5,255 bases of DNA from WS-7 sp035635575 (GTDB lineage Bacteria > Eisenbacteria > RBG-16-71-46 > SZUA-252): assembly GCA_035635575.1 (NCBI GenBank), contig DASQAV010000070.1, positions 1 through 5,255 on the forward strand, written 5' to 3'. This document shows, one piece after another, positions 1 through 5,255 of this stretch. The position numbers and the translations under genes are program-made. The stretch's first letter is position 1. Each line of letters begins with the position of its first letter. Below the pieces are notes generated by a model that saw nothing but the letters and a program-made list of their open reading frames with translations, was not told the origin of the DNA and made no database searches.

Positions 1-259
1 CCTGCTCGCTTCCCTGAGCGGCGTTCCCTTCTACTTCTGCTCGGGTGCCGAGCTGCCGCTGGTGAAGGAGCTTCTCGCGAAGGGAATGGGGTTCGGGCCT
101 GCCACGGCGATGATGCTCGCGGTGCCCATCGTGAACCTTCCAACCTTCGGGGTCGTGGCGAAGTGGCTCGGACCCCGCCCGGCGTTGCTTTACCTCGTAA
201 TGATCGTGGTGTTCACGACGCTGCTCGGGGCGATCGCGGGTCTCTTCACCACGTTCTAG
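1..259 (+). CDS. Permease, ArsP/YraQ (DUF318)-like, C-terminal fragment
   Basis: This is the last 85 codons of a membrane transporter whose start lies left of the window; the frame begins at base 2 and ends with TAG at 257-259. The fragment contains the motif PFYFCSGAELPL (fragment residues 9-20), a glycine-rich turn (KGMGFGPA, 27-34), a hydrophobic stretch with PIVNLP (about 36-52), and a last transmembrane helix (about 61-82) ending two or three residues before the stop. A Cys followed by an acidic residue, a KGM segment and a P-x-x-N-L-P helix are what I recognise from the predicted permeases of the ArsP_1/YraQ group (PF03773). Members are inner-membrane proteins; some export organoarsenicals, but most have no known substrate. 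The substrate cannot be told from this fragment. The gene converges on the SDR gene and shares bases with its stop codon. The family call is moderately sure; the integral membrane nature is very likely. Confidence 0.72.
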   Translation, partial: LLASLSGVPFYFCSGAELPLVKELLAKGMGFGPATAMMLAVPIVNLPTFGVVAKWLGPRPALLYLVMIVVFTTLLGAIAGLFTTF

Positions 260-987
260 CTCTTCCTTGGCGGCTTCGACGGGCGGATCTCGACGGCGCT
301 CGCGAGCGTCCTCGGATCGTGGTGCAGGAGGTCGAGCACGACGCGGCCGATGTCCTCCGGCTGGACCTTCCACGCATCCTCGGGTCCGGGCTCGTGGCGG
401 TCGAAGTGGGTCGCGACGCTGCCGGGCATGAGGTAGGTCACCTTGATCCCGTCGTACCGCACCTCCTGCATGAGCGCCTCGCTCATCCCGTTCAGCCCGA
501 ACTTGGAAGCATTGTAGGCGGTGGCGGAGGGGAAGGCGTTCTTCCCGGCGAGGCTCGAGATGTTGATGATGTACCCGCCGCCACGCTTTCTCATGCGTGG
601 GATCGCCTCCCGAGTGCAGAGAAACACCCCGGTGAGGTTGGTCTCGATGACCGAGTTCCAGTCTTGAAGGGTCATCTCCTCGAGATTCTTGAAGAAGCCG
701 ACGCCCGCGTTGTTGACCAGGATGTCCACCCCGCCGAAGGCACGATCGGTTTCGGCGAAGAGGGACCGCACCTCGTCCTCGCGCCGGACGTCGCAGTGTC
801 GCGCGAGCACGCGCTTGGGATGCGCGCGCTCCAGCTCCTTCCCCGCCGCGGCGACCTCCCCCTCGTTTCTCGCGGAGATCACCACGCGGGCGCCCTCCTG
901 GAGCAGCGCTTCCGCGATCGCGCGGCCGATTCCCTTGGTGCTGCCGGTCACGATGGCTGCCTTCTCCTTGACGCCTGCTCCGTTCAT
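256..987 (-). CDS. Short-chain dehydrogenase/reductase (classical SDR, FabG-like)
   Basis: This is a 243-residue NAD(P)(H)-dependent oxidoreductase of the classical SDR family, a soluble Rossmann-fold enzyme that usually interconverts a ketone and an alcohol. It has the dinucleotide motif TGSTKGIG (14-21), Arg40 after beta-strand 2 in SARN (favouring NADPH), the adenine-contacting Asp66 in CDV, NNAG (92-95), and a full catalytic tetrad of Asn117, Ser145, Tyr158 and Lys162 (YNASK). The PGSVAT segment (188-193) follows. Length is normal for the family. The ATG at 985-987 is preceded by GGAGGA (994-999 on the + strand) with a 6-base spacer, which fixes the start. The ATG overlaps the TGA of the upstream hydrolase (ATGA), so translation is probably coupled. 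Similarity to 3-oxoacyl-ACP reductases (FabG) and to generic alcohol dehydrogenases is equal by eye, so the substrate is open. No promoter of its own is apparent. Confidence 0.93.
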   Translation of the reverse strand: MNGAGVKEKAAIVTGSTKGIGRAIAEALLQEGARVVISARNEGEVAAAGKELERAHPKRVLARHCDVRREDEVRSLFAETDRAFGGVDILVNNAGVGFFKNLEEMTLQDWNSVIETNLTGVFLCTREAIPRMRKRGGGYIINISSLAGKNAFPSATAYNASKFGLNGMSEALMQEVRYDGIKVTYLMPGSVATHFDRHEPGPEDAWKVQPEDIGRVVLDLLHHDPRTLASAVEIRPSKPPRKS

Positions 988-1625
988 AGAACTTCCTCCA
1001 GCGCCTGCTGCAGCTCGGCGAGCTTTCCGGTGAAGAAATGATCGGCCCCCTTCACGATCCGGAGCCTAACGGGTCCCAGCTTCTGCCATTCCTGGACGTA
1101 CCGGGCCAGGGTCTCCGCGGAGCCGTAGCGGTCATGCTCCCCCTGCACGATGGCGAGCGGCCAGGGGATCCGGTTCAGGAAATCGAACGCGTGGTTCTCC
1201 ACCGGGAGCCCGAGTGCGATGAAGCGCTCCACGCCGGGGTCGGTGAGCGCCCATTGCAGGCCGATCCAGGAGCCGAAGGAGAATCCGGCGCCCCAGAGCT
1301 CCTTTCGTCCAGACCGCTCGCGGGCGAACGCGGCCGCGGCCGCAAAATCCCCGACCTCTTCATTCCAGCCCGAGAAGGTGCCCTCGCTCCTGCCAACACC
1401 ACGGAAATTGAAGCGCAGCGTGGGATGGCCCGCGGCATCGAGGACGCGATACACGGTGTGCACGACCTTGCTGTGCATGGAGCCGCCGTGGGCGGGATGA
1501 GGATGGCCGATCACGGCCGCCGGGAGCCCGGTGCCCGGATCGGACCACAGCCCTTCGATCCGGCCAGAGGGACCGGGACAGTCGACTGCCGTCACGGTGC
1601 GGGCTGCGGATGGAGAAGGCTCCAC
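984..1625 (-). CDS. Alpha/beta hydrolase of the COG2945 type
   Basis: This is a soluble alpha/beta-fold hydrolase of 213 residues from the GTG at 1623-1625. It shows the family signatures HPHPAHGG (41-48, the oxyanion-side loop), RFNFRGVGRSEG (71-82), the nucleophile elbow GFSFG with Ser116 (114-118), the acid Asp165 in GEHD, and the catalytic His196 in ADHFF. These match the predicted hydrolases of COG2945, related to the KANL3/Tex30 group and usually 200-220 residues; their natural substrates are mostly unknown. An in-frame TTG at 1665-1667 would add 14 residues but has no ribosome binding site. The GTG has GAAGGAG (1637-1643 on the + strand) 11 bases upstream, rather far but the best site available. 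An in-frame stop lies 11 codons above the TTG. The gene is first in a two-gene unit with the SDR, its TGA overlapping the SDR ATG. An esterase or thioesterase role is possible but is a guess. Confidence 0.88.
   Translation of the reverse strand: MEPSPSAARTVTAVDCPGPSGRIEGLWSDPGTGLPAAVIGHPHPAHGGSMHSKVVHTVYRVLDAAGHPTLRFNFRGVGRSEGTFSGWNEEVGDFAAAAAFARERSGRKELWGAGFSFGSWIGLQWALTDPGVERFIALGLPVENHAFDFLNRIPWPLAIVQGEHDRYGSAETLARYVQEWQKLGPVRLRIVKGADHFFTGKLAELQQALEEVL
994..999 (-). promoter_or_regulatory. Ribosome binding site of the SDR gene, inside the hydrolase gene
   Basis: Read on the - strand the site is GGAGGA, followed by AGTTCT and then ATG, a 6-base spacer. It lies within the last codons of the hydrolase gene. 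Together with the ATGA overlap, it sets the SDR start and allows both re-initiation and independent loading of ribosomes. Confidence 0.75.
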
Positions 1626-1636
1626 GATTTGCCGAT

Positions 1637-1643
1637 CTCCTTC
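1637..1643 (-). promoter_or_regulatory. Ribosome binding site deciding the hydrolase start
   Basis: On the - strand this reads GAAGGAG, with 11 bases to the GTG at 1623-1625. It lies inside the extension that a TTG start at 1667 would translate, so it argues for the shorter protein. The spacer is longer than ideal, which keeps the TTG start possible. Confidence 0.45.
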
Positions 1644-1675
1644 GTAGGGGCGCGGATGGGGCGTCAATTCCGGCG

Positions 1676-1704
1676 TTTTCGGTATGGAGTGTCTCCGCTA
1701 TAAT
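1676..1704 (+). promoter_or_regulatory. Likely sigma-70-type promoter for the fused E1 gene
   Basis: A perfect -10 hexamer TATAAT sits at 1699-1704. Seventeen bases upstream the -35 position holds TTTTCG (1676-1681), a poor match to TTGACA, so the promoter may depend on an activator or on the strong -10. Transcription would start near 1710, giving a leader of about 37 bases before the GTG. The spacer contains a small inverted repeat GGAGtgtCTCC (1686-1696), and GCACC occurs twice (1705-1709 and 1717-1721) around the predicted start point; either could be chance. Confidence 0.5.
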
Positions 1705-1732
1705 GCACCTGCTCAAGCACCAAATCCCGCCT

Positions 1733-1740
1733 GAGGAGGT
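1733..1740 (+). promoter_or_regulatory. Near-perfect Shine-Dalgarno of the fused E1 gene
   Basis: GAGGAGGT is followed by a 6-base spacer (TTTCGC) and GTG at 1747-1749. It fixes the start at GTG rather than the later in-frame ATG codons (residues 10 and 21) and predicts high translation. Confidence 0.85.
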
Positions 1741-1746
1741 TTTCGC

Positions 1747-3855
<2,109 letters not shown>

Positions 3856-3860
3856 GCAAT

Positions 3861-4820
3861 CTACGGCGAAGGATTGAAAGTAATCTGCCTCTTTGCCATG
3901 GTTGCAACATTGATCGTCCAGATCGTGCCGTTCGTATAACTTGGATCTACGGAGCTGAATCTAACGTACGCGATTTGATTGCCATCAGGACTCCAACTAA
4001 ACCCGTCTCCGCATCCCTCGGTCGTTAGCTGGAGGGGCTGCGAGCCGTCTCGATTGACTACCCACAGTTGGGCCGCACCGCCCGCGGACGGATGGGAAAG
4101 GTATGCGATCCGTCGGCCGGTAGGTGATACCCGAGGATACATCGCCTCGGAGGCGATCTGCACCGCGTTGGTACCGTTCGTATCCGCGACTCCTATCCCC
4201 ACGACTTGCGGCCAGTATCCAGTGAACGCGAATGATGTGTCGCCAGGAATCCAGTCCGGTGAGAACCAACCCGGGTCTCCGATTCTCTGTGCGAACCCAC
4301 CCGAACTTGACCCGATGAAGATTCCCGGGCTCGCCCCGGTGGCCACAAAATAGAGGAGACGCTGGCCGCTCCAGCTGATCGCTGGGCCAAAGGCACCGCT
4401 GCTGGAATTGGTCACCTGTATTGCTGAAGCGGGGTCAATTGAGTCCCCAGCAAACGTTACCTTCCAGATTTGACCATGGGCGTTGAACAGAACAAACGCA
4501 CCGTCTCGACTCAGCGTCGGGCTATCCAACCCTTCGTAGATCCTTCGCATGCCCTGTCCGGACGAATCTGCTTTCCAGAAACCCTCCAGCGAGAGATTGA
4601 AGGCCTGCAGGATTTGTCCCGAGCCGGGGGGATATTCGTAGATGCTGTCGAGCGGTATGTGATTGAAGTAGAGAGTCGCACCGTCAACGCTCCACAAGGG
4701 GCTACCGTACGCTGGCCGAAAGGTCTTCGGTCGCATGGCGTTCTTGATGGATGTGGGTGAGCTGCACCCGCAAAACCAGAGGATCGCTACGAACAACAAG
4801 CGTATGGCGCGGTGGGCCAT
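3861..4820 (-). CDS. Lipoprotein with TolB-like PD40/WD40 beta-propeller
   Basis: This is a 319-residue exported protein. A short positively charged N-terminus, hydrophobic core (LLFVAILWF, 8-16) and lipobox FCGC give a type II signal peptide with lipidated Cys19; Ser at +2 would direct it to the outer membrane under Escherichia coli rules. The mature part holds about six repeats of the form P-x-x-S-x-D/G-G-x-x-I-x-Y/F typical of PD40 (TolB C-terminal-like) blades: SPLWSVDGATLYF (40-52), SPTLSRDGAFVLF (100-112), PAISWSGQRLLYF (146-158), SPDWIPGDTSFAF (187-199), PRVSPTGRRIAYL (229-241) and GFSWSPDGNQIAYV (273-286). Such propellers usually mediate protein or ligand binding; no enzyme motif is seen and no precise role can be given. 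The ATG at 4818-4820 has GGAGG about 12 bases upstream, somewhat far, with an in-frame TGA above it. Its stop is 5 bases from the convergent E1 stop. Base composition is clearly lower in GC than its neighbours. Confidence 0.88.
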   Translation of the reverse strand: MAHRAIRLLFVAILWFCGCSSPTSIKNAMRPKTFRPAYGSPLWSVDGATLYFNHIPLDSIYEYPPGSGQILQAFNLSLEGFWKADSSGQGMRRIYEGLDSPTLSRDGAFVLFNAHGQIWKVTFAGDSIDPASAIQVTNSSSGAFGPAISWSGQRLLYFVATGASPGIFIGSSSGGFAQRIGDPGWFSPDWIPGDTSFAFTGYWPQVVGIGVADTNGTNAVQIASEAMYPRVSPTGRRIAYLSHPSAGGAAQLWVVNRDGSQPLQLTTEGCGDGFSWSPDGNQIAYVRFSSVDPSYTNGTIWTINVATMAKRQITFNPSP

Positions 4821-4853
4821 CGGCCTGGCTATCCTCCGCTCGAAACAAAATCA

Positions 4854-5255
4854 CTACTGAACCAGAGTTACGCGTCCGTCTTTCCTTTGAACCTTCCCTT
4901 GCTCGATCAGGTTCTCCAAATGTGCCTCGAGCGTTCGCGCGGCCAGCTCCGCGGCGGCACCCGGGGTGTCCTTGTAGACCTCCTCCCGCAGCGCCTCCTC
5001 GGTCATCGCTCCGCCCTCGAGCGCACGCAGGATTCGCGACTCGCGCTGGCGCCGGTGCTCGATCAGGGCCTCGATGAGATGCGGCACGCCGCGACTCGGC
5101 GGCCCGTGGCCAGGAAGGAGCGCCAGGGCACCCAGCTCGCGAATCCGCTCGAGCGACCGCATGTACTCCCCCATGTTCCCGTCCGGCGGATTGATCACCA
5201 CGGTACCCAATGTAGAGACGAGGTCCCCCGCGATGAGCGTGTGCGACCGCTCCTC
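4854..5255 (-). CDS. Metallo-beta-lactamase-fold hydrolase, LACTB2-like, C-terminal part
   Basis: The last 133 codons of a gene whose start lies beyond the right edge; the reading frame is open to base 5255 and ends in TAG (4854-4856). The fragment opens with HTLIAGDLVS, in which Asp11 of the fragment is the bridging metal ligand of the MBL fold, and continues to LPGHGPP, with His50 as the last metal ligand. From about residue 60 comes the helical and winged-helix tail typical of LACTB2-type proteins: HRRQRESRIL (68-77) and a basic C-terminal wing. Relatives are called LACTB2 endoribonuclease-like or hydroxyacylglutathione hydrolase-like enzymes; the visible part does not separate these. A TTG at 5208-5210 is in frame but is not the start, because the conserved metal-ligand segment lies upstream of it. 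The lipoprotein gene follows after 33 bases on the same strand and may be co-transcribed. Confidence 0.88.
   Translation of the reverse strand, partial: EERSHTLIAGDLVSTLGTVVINPPDGNMGEYMRSLERIRELGALALLPGHGPPSRGVPHLIEALIEHRRQRESRILRALEGGAMTEEALREEVYKDTPGAAAELAARTLEAHLENLIEQGKVQRKDGRVTLVQ

Noticed and set aside
163..1041. + strand open frame (292 codons) antisense to the SDR gene
   Set aside because: The opposite strand encodes a complete SDR with all catalytic residues; this frame shows no domain and no plausible ribosome site was found.
1699..1707. Possible symmetric -10 giving a promoter on the - strand as well (CATTATAGC read backwards)
   Set aside because: Reverse hexamers match the consensus only 4 of 6 and the best -35-like TTGGTG has a 15-base spacer; too weak to list, though the hydrolase does need a promoter.
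1710..1719. Small inverted repeat TGCTcaAGCA in the E1 leader
   Set aside because: Arms of four bases with a two-base centre cannot form a stable hairpin, and such a match is expected by chance.

Overview
The window is GC-rich bacterial chromosomal DNA with tightly packed genes. Two spot counts illustrate this: 40 G/C of 60 at 2401-2460 inside the large dehydrogenase gene, but only 28 of 60 at 3901-3960 inside the lipoprotein gene. Strong Shine-Dalgarno sites (GAGGAGGT before the dehydrogenase, GGAGGA before the SDR) and a canonical TATAAT argue against Bacteroidota. GTG/TTG starts, a fused E1 alpha-beta dehydrogenase and a TolB-like propeller lipoprotein with a lipobox suggest a GC-rich, Gram-negative environmental lineage, for example Gemmatimonadota, Eisenbacteria or relatives. 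The taxon is inference only; nothing here fixes it.

Layout. (1) Bases 1-259 on the + strand hold the C-terminal end of a multi-pass permease resembling the ArsP/YraQ (DUF318) family. (2) A two-gene unit on the - strand follows: an alpha/beta hydrolase of the COG2945 type (984-1625, possibly starting at 1667), then an NADP(H)-type short-chain dehydrogenase/reductase (256-987), joined by an ATGA stop/start overlap. The SDR and permease end tail to tail in one shared CTAG. (3) A short intergenic region (about 1668-1746) carries a likely + strand promoter and a near-ideal ribosome binding site. (4) Bases 1747-3855 (+) encode a 702-residue single-chain thiamine-diphosphate 2-oxoacid dehydrogenase E1, with the alpha and beta subunits fused. 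(5) Five bases after its stop, a - strand lipoprotein with a six-bladed-type PD40/WD40-like propeller ends (3861-4820). (6) Upstream of it on the same strand, 33 bases away, is the C-terminal part of a LACTB2-like metallo-beta-lactamase-fold hydrolase, cut by the right edge.

How they work together. The E1 is the decarboxylating component of a 2-oxoacid dehydrogenase complex; its E2 and E3 partners are not in the window. The hydrolase and SDR are clearly co-translated, but the shared substrate cannot be read from sequence. The lipoprotein may be co-transcribed with the MBL-fold gene. No RNA genes, mobile elements, CRISPR arrays or clear terminators were seen. I found no convincing new multi-gene system; the points worth checking are the fused E1 and its mixed active-site signatures, the compact gene junctions, and the base composition of the lipoprotein gene.
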